A stretch of 64,000 nt of DNA from Cryptomeria japonica. Its lineage: Eukaryota > Streptophyta > Pinopsida > Cupressales > Cupressaceae. Location of the stretch: positions 762,592,673 through 762,656,672 of the forward strand of contig NC_081408.1 of the NCBI RefSeq assembly GCF_030272615.1, read 5' to 3'. Below, piece after piece: positions 36,059 to 47,884 of this stretch; the stretch's first letter is position 1; the number at the start of each line of letters is the position of its first letter. A model generated the notes under the pieces. The model did no database searches. It worked only from the letters and a program-made list of their open reading frames with translations, and had not been told where the DNA came from. A program made the position numbers and the translations under genes.

Positions 36059-36480
36059 CTATAATTTCAAGAATAAAAGTAGAGAATAGGTTTTATCCAT
36101 CTCATATCTTTGTGTGTGGCAAATAATTTGTTGATGGACAGAGAACATTTTTTTTAAAAGAACATTGAACATAGATTGTTCAAGATAATTGTATAGGAAA
36201 AAAGGAAATCTCGTCTTTTTGTTATGCTTGAGATGATTTAACATACGAAAAAGATAGGAGTAGAAATGGTTTTACCTACCTTGAAGAGTAAAATATCTCA
36301 TGAGGAATTTGGCCACATCTTTCCACAGCCTTGGTCGGTTTTTGGGAGCTTGATCCCCTTTGTTCTTAGGCATGTCTACCCAAGGCTATATAAGTTCCTT
36401 AGACACTTTGAACAAAGTGCTCCTAACCTAGACAGTGTTGCTCTTCTAATTATTAGAAAAAATTTGTGATAAAACCTTGC
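36059..36480 (-). pseudogene. Decayed minus-strand relative of the LINE-associated ORF
   Basis: The minus-strand frame gives RPRLWKDVAKFLMRYFTLQG, a stop, then NHFYSYLFRMLNHLKHNKK and TRFPFFLYNYLEQS. This aligns in order with VLNAIMEYITVDGHFTRAH, TYHFVLLNYFRHEKR and VSLPYYLFRSLLRS of the plus-strand ORF at 9714-9870. The similarity covers about 80 residues, and both have the (L/Y)-x-F-x2-LN-(Y/H)-(F/L)-(R/K)-H core. Stops and frameshifts are frequent. The flanks (35.2-36.0 and 36.5-37.9 kb) probably hold its C- and N-terminal parts, but I cannot read them reliably. Confidence 0.5.
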
Positions 36481-39212
36481 CATGGCCATTAATGGTCTCC
36501 AAGTAAGGGGTGAGACTACCTCTTTGTAAGATTATTCACATCATAGCATTGCTATGAGACATATCACCTAAGAAAGATTCTACACTTAGAAGATTTCCCC
36601 CCATGCTATTTTGGTTCCCACTTCATCGAGAGGTAGCAAAAGCTAAATTCAACTTTATTGAGGAGAAAATCTGGGTCTATGATGTTGAAGAGAAAATGGC
36701 AACCAAATTAGCAATAAAATGGCATGAAAATCCTTTAAAATCACATTCTCCATCACAATATCATTATTCTTAACATACTTCATAAGAATTTCCCTCATGC
36801 TTACCCAACTTAGCCTCAAAGGAGGCGACATCATTAGACAAGAGTTTCACCCAAGTATTGCCTAGAAAACATGGCCAACTTTTACATTATTGAAAATATT
36901 TATGATTTTCTTGACCTTATCGATAATGTACTTAAAAGACCAATAAGGGCTAGCCTTTTGTTTAACATATTAATTATATTCTTTGAGTCCCCTCAATCAC
37001 TAAATTTTTGCAGTCATTATCCTTAACAATAAAAAAGCTAGTTAGGACCACCTTAGATTTATTATTAGATTGAATGTCAAGGTTCTCTATAAAAGCAGCA
37101 CTAAGTTCCCCTATGTTGTTTCTCAAAACTAACATGTCAAGATTGCCTTTAGAGAATTAGTCGAAGTTCAACTTGAACCAACTAGGGTCTAAGAATGAAA
37201 AAGTCGTAATTATTCTCATTTGAGATTTCCAAACACCCACATTGTCAATATTTGTCATAATATTCCAATTATTAGCAATTTTATTTTCCAAGTTTTTGGG
37301 TGGTATTGGGAACCAATTTTGAAAAAAATAAAAAATTTCAATTTCTATTAATTTTCTCTTTGCTTCTCTTTTTCCCCTTAAAATATTTCAAATCCTCAAA
37401 TTTTGAAAGTATTTTGACCACCTTTGTTTTTCCTTTGTTTATATTGCCAAATGTACAAAAAGTCAAGAAGTTCACAAGTTCATGAATTCCTCAACACCCT
37501 AACAAATCTAATTGCTCAAATCTTTGATGTTCAAGTTTTTGTTAAGTTCATGAGTTCTCAAACTCCCAAAGCACCCATAATAAGAAGGATGAAGTTTGCC
37601 AAATTTATGGTGCCACAAAGTTTACGAGTTCTTGACTATTGTAAAAAGCTGATAAGTTCACACAGACTAACATACCTATAAGTTAAAGAAAAAAGGTAAA
37701 AATAAAGAAATGAAAAAAAAAAGTGATGAAGTTTCGCATGTCACAAAATTCACAAGTTTACAAACTCTAAAAAAATGCAACGAAGGATGGATAATTTCAG
37801 CAAACCTTTAAAAAAAAAACTTTTCACAAAAAATAAAAAGCTACCAAGGTTAACCGCGTCATCAAGTTTACAAGAAAGGAGAGTAAAGAGGAGAAAGGAA
37901 CTGAAATGACATGAAAGATGAAAGAAAATAGAAGGAAAGGAAGGGAATCATAGAGTTTTTCTGTGCACCATTATGCCTTGTACGTGCTTCTACCATTGGG
38001 TTTCCATTGGTGCATCGAATGGATCCCAGTTTACTAGGGCACCATTAGTATTTTTATTTATTTCTATCTAACACTTGTCATCTTTCTATGGTCAAGGCCA
38101 TCGATTTTGGGCAAGATTCATTCTTGGCCATTAATTTCATGAGATCAAGCAACATTGCATTTATTTCCCCAACCATTATGGTTCCCTTTTATTTTCCCAT
38201 GTATATCTGAGTGGGAGATTTGAAGAATGTTCTATATGCAAATTTTCCATTTAGTAAAAGGGTCGATCATTGTTGTTTCCCATAAATATTTCTAAGTGCC
38301 AAGTAAATTTTAAAGTTTCAAGCATTGTAAGTTCAGTTTGAGGAGTGCAGTGGATTTATGAGGCATCCAAACGTTAATAGATTGTAACACGTGTCAAAGA
38401 TTGAATGTCCCCGGGGTAATTTGTATATCTTAAAGAAAAATTATTACCTCTTGTTAAGCTTCTCTCCTATCACAATTGTTGATATGAATGTAATACAAAT
38501 TTGATAAATTTAATAGTATTTTGTAAAATATTGCAAACTCGTGATGATCATTTCTTCCTTACATGTAGATTTATGCAGTATAATGCAACATGATTAGTAT
38601 GCTATATCTTTGATTGCATTTTATGCTTAGTTCAATACTTCTGTGTTCCTGGTCATTATTTTTTCTCTTGTAAACTTTGTAACTCCTTTGATAAGCAACA
38701 ATCTAGAAAACCAATGATTCAATGAAAGCTTCCAACCATCATGCATGTGCCAAGTTTCTGACAAAGAGTCTTCATGAAAACCTCTCGTGCAACTATTTAA
38801 AAACTGTTGCATTGCAACTAAAAGATCTTGCACAATGAAAACCCTTGTGCAGCAACTTGGAATTGTTGTGTAGCAACTAAGAGCTGTTGCGCCACTACTA
38901 AAATCAATACACAACCATTAGAAACCCTTAAGAAACAACTAGAAAATGATGCATGGCCACTGAATACTTTTAGACTTATCTGGTTCCATAACTTTCCAGT
39001 ATAGGAGACAGTAGGGACAAGAGGCCTTTTTCTAGGGTACAAGAGATAGCAATTTTCAAAATAAGAAAAAACTTCAAACTGAAGAAATCTCAATAATTCA
39101 TGTATAAAGCATTCATCATATACATTAGAACCATATATCATAACATAAAAGCTAAATTAAGAATTCACATGAGTGAACACACAAATTAACAAAATTACTT
39201 TGTTTTCATTAT

Positions 39213-39214
<2 letters not shown>

Positions 39215-39277
<63 letters not shown>
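39215..39277 (+). repeat. Compound (AT)n(AG)n microsatellite
   Basis: About 15 AT units (39215-39244) are followed without a break by about 16 AG units (39245-39277). Confidence 0.95.
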
Positions 39278-39281
<4 letters not shown>

Positions 39282-40749
39282 TTTGCTTTCTTTACCATCA
39301 CTGGGTCTAGAAAGCACGCTTTGTTACTAGCTATTACAGACTACTTCAATTCTTAGGGGTTAATTAAACTTCCATATGCACAATTATATCAAAAGAAACA
39401 TACCTTTGACTTAAATTCCTTTGAAAAAGCATTATTTCATTTGTTATCATGTAATAGTTGTACACCACAACCTCTTCTCTGTTGTGGTCTAGAGAAATAC
39501 CAGACATAATTGTGCTTACTTAGTAGATATGATCAGTAGTCACTCATTCATTGCGAGCACTTTATGTTAGCTCCTTTGTTCAAGAACTTGGATGATAGGC
39601 CTCATTTAGGTCAATTTAGATCTCCCTCTACTTCTCTTATCGATGCCTCAAAGGATGCAGTCTAAGTAAACTTGTAACTTACTCTTAAAGATTAGTCAAT
39701 ATAAATATGCCTCGTAACTCGCAAAGAATTTTCATTTAAGAGTAAATTTCTGGCAAAACCTGGTAATTATCAAGAATGGAAAGTAGTAGCTGAAAATTGT
39801 TTTTTTTAATGCATGACTAAGTTTAATGAGGCTTTCTCGTATTATCTAATAATGAAAAGACAACAGCAAGGCCATGCACCCAAAAAATCAAAAGCTTAAC
39901 TTGGGCCAGTACTCTATGAACCTGCTTGGTTATCACTTTCAAAGATCACACATGACTTCTGATCAAATGGAATTAGGAAAAAGCAGCCTCTTATGTAGCA
40001 AGCTCGAATAGTTTGTGATGGTGTTGACGAAAGTTCCTATCAATACTCCATAGGTCGAACTCAATTTCATATGTTGATGAAATACAGCAAGTTGGATTGT
40101 TAACAAGGTTAATAATATCAAATAAAGGTTTAAGTTGTTGCCTATCCATAAAAGGGGTACAGCATTTGGACATTGAACAAGATAAAATATTGGAGTCAAT
40201 GGAACAATCTCCAATCAGAGAAAGTTTAAGAAAGTTTAGAAACAATATAATGGTTTTATGTGTGCTCCCTGCAACCTCTGATAATTAAACATGTCTGTGA
40301 CTTTGTTTCTACTGCCAGCACATAGTGCATTCCTATCATATGCAGTTTTAAACATAGATTCAAATTCTTTCAAGAAAAAAGAAGAGACCAATGTGCCTAC
40401 AGAAAATCCTCTCCAAAGCTTAAAACTTACAATAATATGAGAATCCAGACACTCGAAAAATCAACATTTGTGCAACTTTGAGGTCTCAACATTAAAATCG
40501 TATAAATCTCAATAGTACACAAAACTGCATTAGTAGAAGCTATTAAAGACAAGAATTGGCACCAAAGCCACCATCCTCCATACACAGAAAAACAAGAAGT
40601 ACAAAAGGACACGTCATGACGTTTCATAAACACTTTCTTCCACTGTGATGGAAAGTCCAAAAACCACCTGACAGACTTGATCATGAACGACAGTGAAATT
40701 CTTGCTACATAATCCATCTAACAATTTAATGACAGTTATACAAAGAATA

Positions 40750-40753
<4 letters not shown>

Positions 40754-40785
<32 letters not shown>
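40754..40785 (+). repeat. (TG)n microsatellite
   Basis: About 16 TG dinucleotides, perfect. Confidence 0.95.
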
Positions 40786-41026
40786 GGGACGCAAATGGTT
40801 AGGGGCCCAGAAGGAGAGGGTTAAAATATGTCTCAACTTGATATGTTCTCTAGTTTCCCAAGCCATTGAGTGAATTCTTGAAGATCCTATGTATGAAATA
40901 TGGAAATTCAATGTGGATACGTCTAACAAAATAAAAGCATTTGGAATTTCCATGAATGTTCTTTCTTCCAGCATCAGATACAAAACCACCACCTTTGAAA
41001 CACAACTTTGCCATATGCATCATAAA

Positions 41027-41260
41027 TTTCTTGCAATACAACTTGTCAAATAATCAAAGGCTCAAGAAATGCATTTCTAATATAATGAGGAGTTACTCCA
41101 AGATCACTTCAAGCCAAACCGTTGCGAGAAGACTCAATATGTCAACTGATAGTTGCTTCAGCTTGAATTTCTTGCTATACAGCTTGTCAAATAATCAAAG
41201 GCTCAAGAAATGCATGTCTGCTATATTCAGGATAAACCATTGCAAGAAGACTCAAGTTAT
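41027..41260 (+). repeat. About 140-bp imperfect tandem duplication
   Basis: 'atttcttgcaatacaacttg' plus 'tcaaataatcaaaggctcaa' at 41027 recurs at 41167 with few changes. Each copy is followed by an 'aa(a)ccnttgc(g/a)agaagactcaa' phrase. Two copies. Confidence 0.8.
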
Positions 41261-41660
41261 TCATTGCATTTAATAATGGGGTCATTATCAGCAGCTTCAA
41301 GATGCCATGTGCCTCTAGCAATGCATAACGCATGGAAAGGAGCATGGACATAACTTTGAAGACCTACACAAAAGAAACGCAATTTAGTATATTTACTCGA
41401 AGTCATAAACACACTATGATTCACAATTTCAATAGAAAGGGAAGAAAACAGTGAAGAAAAAGAATACATATGGCAAGAAATAATTGGCCTAACTAAAAAG
41501 TATTTGGCTCTTACTGAGTGTGATAAAATCAGGTAAAATGTGGATTATGAATTATGATGCATACTAGTCTATGGTAAATAGAGGATATGTTCACTTTATT
41601 CTCATGATGAATCAATCTATTATATGAAACTAATGGTTTATCGAGACTCAATGGCTCCTT

Positions 41661-42509
41661 ATGCAAAAGAACCAAACTCCATACCTAGCAGCTATTATTA
41701 TTGCTATTAATGCTAGGAGTTTGCTGGATAAGTTCAGGATGGATGATTGCAAACCTTCATCTACACCTATGGAAAAAGGGTTGAAACTATCAACCAAATC
41801 AGCTTCGCCTGTAGTGAATGAATCAGCATTCAGGCAACTAGTTGGAAGTCTCATCTACCTAACAACCACTAGACCCGATCTCAATTATGCTGTGAGCTAC
41901 ATATCTTGCTTAATGACAGCCCCTAAGGCAGAACATTGGGTTGCAGTGAAGCGTGTACCGAGATATGTGATGGGTACACCTAACTTTGGCATTCTATACA
42001 GCAGGAGCAAAGATCCTTAGCTGATTGGTTTTACAGATTCAAATTGGGCAAGGTCTATTGATGACAAGAAGTCTACTTCTGGGTATGTTTTTAGTCTTGG
42101 CAAGGGTGCAGTCACATGGACCAATAAGAAGCAGCAAGCAATAGCTCTTTCCTCGACAGAAGCAGAATATGGAAGAATTATAAAAGCAGCAAGTGAGGCA
42201 GTTTGGCTTTGAAGGATGCTTTCTAACATGCAAATTTCTCAAGCAGGTCCTTCACCCTTATACGGTGACAATCAAGGGGTGTTGAAACTTGCCAAGAATC
42301 CAATGCTCCACGAGCACACCAAACATATTGAGCTTCACTGTCATTTTATCTGACAGCTTGTAGAAGATGGATCAGTACAGTTGCAATATGTTCCAACTGA
42401 GGATCAGATTGCAGACATCCTCACCAAGTCTCTCAACCTAGACAAGTTTGTAAAATTTAGGAGGAACCTTGGTGTAGTTGATAGGATGACCATCAAAGGT
42501 GGGTATTAA
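41661..42509 (+). pseudogene. Ty1/copia RT C-terminus and RNase H
   Basis: A single frame holds the end of the copia polyprotein. First is the RT-connection segment (LVGSLIYLTTTRPDLNYAVS, SCLMTAPKAEHW). The RNase H follows, with TDSNWARSIDDKKSTSGYVF, ALSSTEAEYG, a GDNQG segment, HEHTKHIELHCHF and DQIADILTKSLNLDKF, ending at TAA 42507-42509. The three acidic positions (Asp of TDS, Glu of TEAEY, Asp of GDN) remain. There are three internal stops: TAG 42018-42020, one near 42210 and one near 42350. The upstream part of pol is absent. Confidence 0.9.
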
Positions 42510-42685
42510 AGTAATATTTTATTGTTTAATGGTCATTTAGGAATATTTAGTTTTCTTTAGTTATTATAGATAGTTTCTATTTTTGTCGATTGTTTCGTTC
42601 AAAAACATCAATATGTAATTGTCTTTAAATTGAATCTTTGTTTTCATTATTGAATATCCAATTACCATTTCAATGTTAATGTATT
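42507..42685 (+). repeat. Short copia 3' LTR
   Basis: It directly follows the RNase H stop and the purine tract AAAGGTGGG, and ends 'attaccatttcaatg'. The same ending, 'ttaccatttcaatg', occurs at 47837-47850 next to a PBS-like site, so the two belong to related LTR families. Borders are approximate. Confidence 0.5.
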
Positions 42686-43169
42686 TTACTTATCTAACCT
42701 ATCGATGTAGTATATTTATAATACGATCTCTGTAAAAAATGATAACCTTGATTCAATCATTTCTCAAAAGCTTTAGTCAGCCATAATATAGATCTCCACC
42801 TATTAATCTTTCCAATCCATACCATTGAATATAGAATGTTTCAAAAATTAAATATTTAAAGCTTTTTCCAACTGTTGGTTCATTTATGAGCTGACAATCA
42901 GCACACCTTACGTCCTGATATCTTAAAATGTCAGATATGAGCAGCACTAAACATCTGAGCAAAAGTTTGATCAAAATCTTAAATCGTACTCAACTTTCAA
43001 ATCATCTTATGATCAGCAATCCCCGCTGCTCAAGTTATGACATCATAAAATGTTAGAGAGCAACAGTGTTTACCATCCAATCAAAATCTCAAACTACAGC
43101 CAGTGCTCTCCCTCATTCCATTCTCATACTTTCACCCCTCAAAAGCTTTCTCACCATCAGATAAAAGTT
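42686..43169. other. No gene seen
   Basis: AT-rich sequence between a copia LTR and the small LTR element. No motif was identified. Confidence 0.4.
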
Positions 43170-43174
43170 AAATT

Positions 43175-43904
43175 TGTTGATTTTAGGTAATCAAATGTTA
43201 ATCTAGTTACTTAAATTATAAGCAGACTGAGAATAAGCAGAAATAATAAAAAAATACACAACACAAGACACAAGTACCCTAGGAAAACCTCCCTCTTGGA
43301 GGAAAAACCCAGCATCAAAGATTCAGATCAGTTCCTTATTTATAAGCAGATTACATGAATCAGATTACTTATCTAATTTGTTTGCCAATCTAGGGCAGAC
43401 TGAACCTAGCATATGCAGTTGTAGTGTGTCTTCAGAGAGAGCAGAATATCGACACCAATTGAAGAGGGAGATCACTGAAGTATAGCGCACCACCTTGCCC
43501 AGCAAGTTGTCCAATGGATTCGCTCAAGGATGAAGATATGGATTGCTCTCTACCATGCCAGATTCGCTGACTGTTCTTGCATAAGGCTGACAGCACTTGA
43601 TAATGAATGAATGGTTGTGTAGAATGAATCTTGTTTATATACAAGATTCGTGTTCAAGTCTTCTAAGTCGACCTTAACCAATTCCCTTTATTTTACTTGG
43701 AACTTTGGCGCCCAATTTGGGTCCTACATAACTTGCAACTTGTGCCACGTTACCTTTTGGGCCCAACCCTATTGCTTGACCACACGTTACATTTGGGCCC
43801 AGCCCTATTGACACCAATTGCTTAATCTTATTACAATGAGATAATATTTTAATTGCCACAAGGCAACATTAAAATGTGATCCGAACTAGCTAACCATTTC
43901 AACA
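43175..43904 (-). repeat. 3' LTR of the TR-GAG element
   Basis: 730 bp. Near-copy of 45309-46066. The part around 43735-43815 contains 'gggcccaaccctattg' and 'gggcccagccctattg' phrases, a short internal duplication shared by both LTRs. Confidence 0.92.
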
Positions 43905-43969
43905 CTCCCTCTTAGCTAGAGAGGATTCTATGAATAATCAAGTCTCAAAGTGACTACCACCATGGCTAC

Positions 43970-44260
43970 TCCCATGGATGAAACAAATGATATGTTCACC
44001 ATAGCTACTCCCAGAGGGTGAATGAACTCATCATGGAATTACTTCCATGATACCCACCATACCTACTCACAGAGGGTGGAACCACCATGCCTACTCGCAG
44101 AGGGTGGAATTTCTTCAATGATGCCCACCATACCTACTCATAGAGGGTGGGTCCACCATGCCTACTCGCAGAGGGTGGAACAAGGGCTTTCACCTCAAAC
44201 TTCTCCCAGAGAAGAATGCATCACTACCATGCCTACTCACAGAGGGTGGAACGAAAACTA
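43970..44260 (+). repeat. Minisatellite in the interior of the TR-GAG element
   Basis: About seven or eight imperfect copies of 'caccatgcctactcgcagag' plus 'ggtgga', with variants 'taccatacctactcatagag', and units of 25-60 bp because of spacers. It lies between the gag stop and the 3' LTR. The plus-strand frame through it is repeat-driven and not a gene. Confidence 0.8.
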
Positions 44261-44371
44261 TTACACAAAAGATGAGGCTTCCTCTAAAGCTGAAAGAAAC
44301 TAGCTCCCTTTGAGCTTGACAAGCTCCCTCTGAAGCTAAAGATGTCAAGCTCCCTCTAACATTTCCTCCTT

Positions 44372-45145
44372 TTAGAAAAGGAAGTCTTCATTTGAATTTT
44401 GCTCCTTCTGAGATGTCCCTATGCTAACTTCTGCAGAGGAGGCAAGAGGAGTGGACCTGAATTTGCAATCCCGAGCAAAATGACCATACTTGTCACACTT
44501 AAAGCATTGGATGTGAGATAAGTCCTTCTTCCTTTTCTTAGGGGCAGGATTTGAATCTCCGTCTCTATCCCACTTCCTTCCTTTGCCTTTAACCATATGC
44601 GAAGCAAGGACTTGATTGTCTGCATCATAATGATCACGCTCAATTCCTCTTGCTATCAATCGTGACTCTTCTTGTATGCAATCTGCCCTCAAACGATCGA
44701 ACTTGGGAAGATCTGGTCTTGCACTGATTCCTTGAATGTAAGACTCCCAAGATGCCGAAAGACCATTGAGGGCAAGCATCGTCAAGTCACTGTCATCAAC
44801 AACCTTCCCAATGGATGAGAGCTGATCTCTCAAATCAGAAATCCTCATGAAGTATGCTATGACGGATTCACCTTTCATCATCTTGATGTGATGAAGTTGT
44901 TGCTTCAAAGCTAGAGCACGACTGGTGTTGTTGATTTCGTACATCTCTTCAAATGTCTTGAACATTTCGCTGGCAGTCTTCAGCTTGGAGATGATAGGTA
45001 CAATATGATCCTTCACGGAGTCAACCAGCATTCTCTGAGCTTGAAAATCTTTCTTCCTCCATGAAGTCTTTTCCTCTTCTGCCTCAGGTTCAATGGAAGA
45101 TCTCTCCACAAAATCTGCAAGATCACTTCCATTTAATGCAAGCAT
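44372..45145 (-). CDS. Copia-type Gag (UBN2-like) with zinc knuckle
   Basis: Gag packages element RNA into cytoplasmic particles. The frame of 257 codons reads as the plant copia gag: VKDHIVPIISKLKTASEMF, ALKQQLHHIKMMKGESVIAY, RISDLRDQLSSIG and a C-terminal CFKCDKYGHFARDC (CX2CX4HX4C knuckle, about residues 213-226), preceded by a basic KKRKK stretch. The same frame continues upstream through a TAG at 45158-45160, where the family has Trp in an NFTSWRFRI-type segment, to a possible original ATG at 45215-45217 (MLNCLRDEDRLDG). So this copy probably has a nonsense mutation in the N-terminal region, and the ATG at 45143-45145 is only a fallback start. The rest is intact. Confidence 0.85.
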   Translation of the reverse strand: MLALNGSDLADFVERSSIEPEAEEEKTSWRKKDFQAQRMLVDSVKDHIVPIISKLKTASEMFKTFEEMYEINNTSRALALKQQLHHIKMMKGESVIAYFMRISDLRDQLSSIGKVVDDSDLTMLALNGLSASWESYIQGISARPDLPKFDRLRADCIQEESRLIARGIERDHYDADNQVLASHMVKGKGRKWDRDGDSNPAPKKRKKDLSHIQCFKCDKYGHFARDCKFRSTPLASSAEVSIGTSQKEQNSNEDFLF

Positions 45146-45296
45146 GATTCGGAATCTCTATGACGTGAAGTTGGATGCACCATCCAATCTATCTTCATCC
45201 CTAAGACAGTTCAACATTTCGAATGAAGTAATAAGAGCAAAAATGAAAGGAGAAGGAACAACTACAATCAATCTGATTACCCCTAATTCGAACTTG

Positions 45297-45308
45297 GCTC
45301 TGATACCA
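45297..45308 (-). other. Primer-binding site (initiator-Met tRNA) of the TR-GAG element
   Basis: On the minus strand TGGTATCAGAGC directly abuts the LTR end CA. It is the classic plant copia PBS, with no mismatch. Confidence 0.9.
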
Positions 45309-46066
45309 TGTTGATTTTAAGTAATCAGATGTTAATCTAGTTACTTAAATTATAAGCAGACTGAGAATAAGCAGAAATAATTAAAAAATACACAACACAA
45401 GACACAAGTACCCTGGGAAAACCTCCATCTTGGAGGAAAAACCTAGCATCAAAGATTCAGATCAGTTCCTTATTTATAAGCAGATTACATGAATCAGATT
45501 ACTTATCTGATTTGGTTGCCAATCTAGAGCAGACTGAACCTAGCATATGCAGTTGTAGTGTGTCTTCAGAGAGAGCAAAATATCGACAACAATTGAAGAG
45601 GGAGATCACTGAAGTATAGCGCACCACCTTGCCCAGCAAATTGTCCAATGGATTCACTCAAGGATGAAGATATGGATCGCTCTCTACCATGCCAGATTCG
45701 CTGACTGTTCTTGCATAAGGCTAACAGCACTTGATAATGAATGAATGGTTGTGTAGAATGAATCTTGTTTATATACAAGATTCATGTTCAAGTCTTCTAA
45801 GTTGGCCTTAACCAATTCCCTTTATTTTACATATTTTACTTTGCACTTTGGCACCCAATTTGGGGCCTACATAACTTGCAACTTGTGCCACGTTACCTTT
45901 TGGGCCCAGCCCTATAGACATCAATTGCTTAATCCACACATTACATTTGGGCCCAGCCCTATAGACATGAATTGCTTAATCTTATAGACTTATTACAATG
46001 AGATAATATTTTAATTGCCACAAGGCAACATTAAAATGTGATCCGAACTAGCTAACCATTTCAACA
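45309..46066 (-). repeat. 5' LTR of the TR-GAG element
   Basis: 758 bp. It carries an extra 'acatattttact'-type insertion and a slightly longer 'gggcccagccctatagacat' duplication compared with the 3' LTR. Confidence 0.92.
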
Positions 46067-46071
46067 AAATT

Positions 46072-47621
46072 AATGGTCATCAATGCAGCACACGCCTCCA
46101 AAGTCTAGGCTAAAGCCTTCCCAATGACAGCACAATTCTGAACCATTTGATTAAAGATTAAATTTAAATCAATGGTCCTTGAGCTCAAAGCTACAATTGC
46201 CCGTTTGAATAAGTTTGACCCCACTAACAATTTCAACAATTGAATTGCAAAAACAACTAGCAACCTGCATTTACCCTTGCCATTTTTTCTCTTTCAAGAA
46301 AGCCTCCCCATTGCTAATTGAAATTTGGATAAAAGAAGAGCATACAAGAAAGGCAGGGAAGTCTTTACGGATGAGTCTATTGATTGAGAAGCTTTTGTGA
46401 CTTCAGAAATTAGTATGATGAACTTTTGGATTCTTCATTTGTTTTGTTCTGTGTTTCCTCAATAAAGTTTAGTATCCCTTGTTTGGTATGCAAAATTCTA
46501 ATTTGTAATTCTTTTGAAGTTTTGGCTTAACATCCCAATTTGTTAAATTTGGTGCCTTTCAAAGGTTTTATCGTATTCAGAAATCTCTTTTCGCAGGAAT
46601 TTCATATTAATGAATTCTTCACTGTCCAATATCTTGCAAAAGATTTTGTAAATTTGTTTTCCCCCTTGCTGCAAATTTTGATGTGTGAATTCATTCTTGA
46701 TGGTGCTGACACTAATACCATTAACATCTATTGTGGAATAATGCTTTAACTGATAAAGCTACTAGGTTAACTCCCAATTCTTGATGGTGCTCACGCTAAT
46801 GCCATTAACATCTATTGTGGAATAATGCTTTAAGGTTCTCTGCAATTTATTTCAATCTTCTGCTTCGCACTTGTATCAAATCTTTTGTCAAAGATCAATC
46901 TAGAGATATTCCGCTGCCAAACTGATGAAGCTACTAGTTTAATTTCCAATTCTAATCAAAGCTCTTTCAAAAATTCATTTTCAGTCTTCCAAATTTGAAA
47001 ATAAATGTCTAGACGTAAACAATCAAAAGCACTTGGTAGATATGAGGGATTAAGTATTAACCACTCAAATGAAAGCCATTCACCTAAAGTTAGAAGATTC
47101 TATATCTCAAAAGATGCCCGGGGTGCTAAGTGGTGCTAAGTCAAGGGGTAACAGAACTTAGATGGCTTCATCCTTAAGAGAGAATTCCTTTAAAAGGAAT
47201 ATTTACCACGATTTTAATCCCTAGTAGTTCGATTTATTTTGCTTGGGATTCAATTTTGGAATTGGTTTTGGATCCAGCTATAACTCTACCATGTTCTTTT
47301 CAGTGTTACACTTTCACGTAAGAACGCTGATACTATAAAGAGATGTGAGCTCAGTAATGTGTTGGATAGGCAATGGTATTGTTACAATAGCAAATCTTGG
47401 AGTTTTGTCATGGAAGAACTATAGCCATCTTCAAAATAAGTCTGGTAGTCATCCCTTCAGCATAATCATGCAGAAGAAAAGTTATTTACAATTCTTTATA
47501 GATTCTGCTGAATGAATGGTGTATCTTAAGGCAGAAGAGAACATTATTTCATATGGATGATCCTGCTGAGTTGAATGTTTTTTGTGTTAAACTTTTCTTA
47601 AGACCGGACCAGCGGAAAGAA
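46072..47621. other. No gene seen; includes an 84-bp tandem duplication
   Basis: 'attcttgatggtgctgacac' with 'ccattaacatctattgtgga' at 46693 recurs at 46777, separated by 84 bp. Otherwise it is AT-rich with short frames and no known motif. Confidence 0.5.
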
Positions 47622-47851
47622 ACTATAAATATTACATATACATTAGTTAGTCGATTAGTATGTTTATTAATATTTTTTAGAGTGGTTTAGTAGATGATAG
47701 GTTTGTTTATCACAAATGGTTGAAGCTTTATGAAAACCATTATATTCAATGTAAAATCAATCGACCACTCCTGTGAAATAATATTACATTGTTTTTCTCT
47801 TCTTCAATCATGGTATAATTATTATTTCCTGTGCATTTACCATTTCAATGT
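47622..47851 (+). repeat. LTR of a copia-like element (5' copy)
   Basis: The segment from 'aaatattacatatac' to 'accatttcaatg' matches, in order, 50140-50260 and 63068-63215: 'aaatattacat', 'gattagtatg', 'gataggtttgtttatc', 'aaatggttgaagcttt', 'ttgtattcaat'-like and 'accattt' phrases. It is followed by a PBS-like sequence. The start is approximate. Confidence 0.55.
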
Positions 47852-47856
47852 GGCAG

Positions 47857-47868
47857 TGATATCAGAGC
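47857..47868 (+). other. PBS-like site after the copia-like LTR
   Basis: TGATATCAGAGC, one mismatch from TGGTATCAGAGC, lies 5 bp after the 'ccatttcaatg' LTR end. Confidence 0.5.
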
Positions 47869-47884
47869 ATGTTACAATGAAACT

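Larger units (their letters stand above)
36481..41026. other. No intact gene; decayed repeats and microsatellites
   Basis: 37440-37680 repeats phrases like 'aagttcacaagttcatg' and 'aagttcatgagttctc'. 38770-38900 has loose repeats of 'gtgcagcaacttggaattgt'. No recognisable protein motif was found on either strand; short frames such as 39963-40245 (minus) have no known domain. Two microsatellites are listed separately. Confidence 0.4.
43175..46066 (-). mobile_element. Complete non-autonomous copia-type element with gag only (TR-GAG class)
   Basis: A 2,892-bp element. Its LTRs are 43175-43904 and 45309-46066, both starting TGTTGATTTTA and ending TTTCAACA on the plus strand. The target duplication AAATT is exact at 43170-43174 and 46067-46071. 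On the minus strand the 5' LTR is followed at once by TGGTATCAGAGC (45297-45308), a perfect initiator-Met tRNA primer site. A purine tract (AAGAGGGAG) precedes the 3' LTR. The only coding region is a gag gene; protease, integrase, RT and RNase H are absent. It must therefore have moved using pol from another copia element. LTRs differ mainly by a roughly 28-bp length difference and scattered substitutions. Confidence 0.92.

Noticed and set aside
44022-44303. Plus-strand 93-codon frame with repeated THRGW phrases
   Set aside because: Generated by the minisatellite inside the TR-GAG element, antisense to the element, with no known domain.
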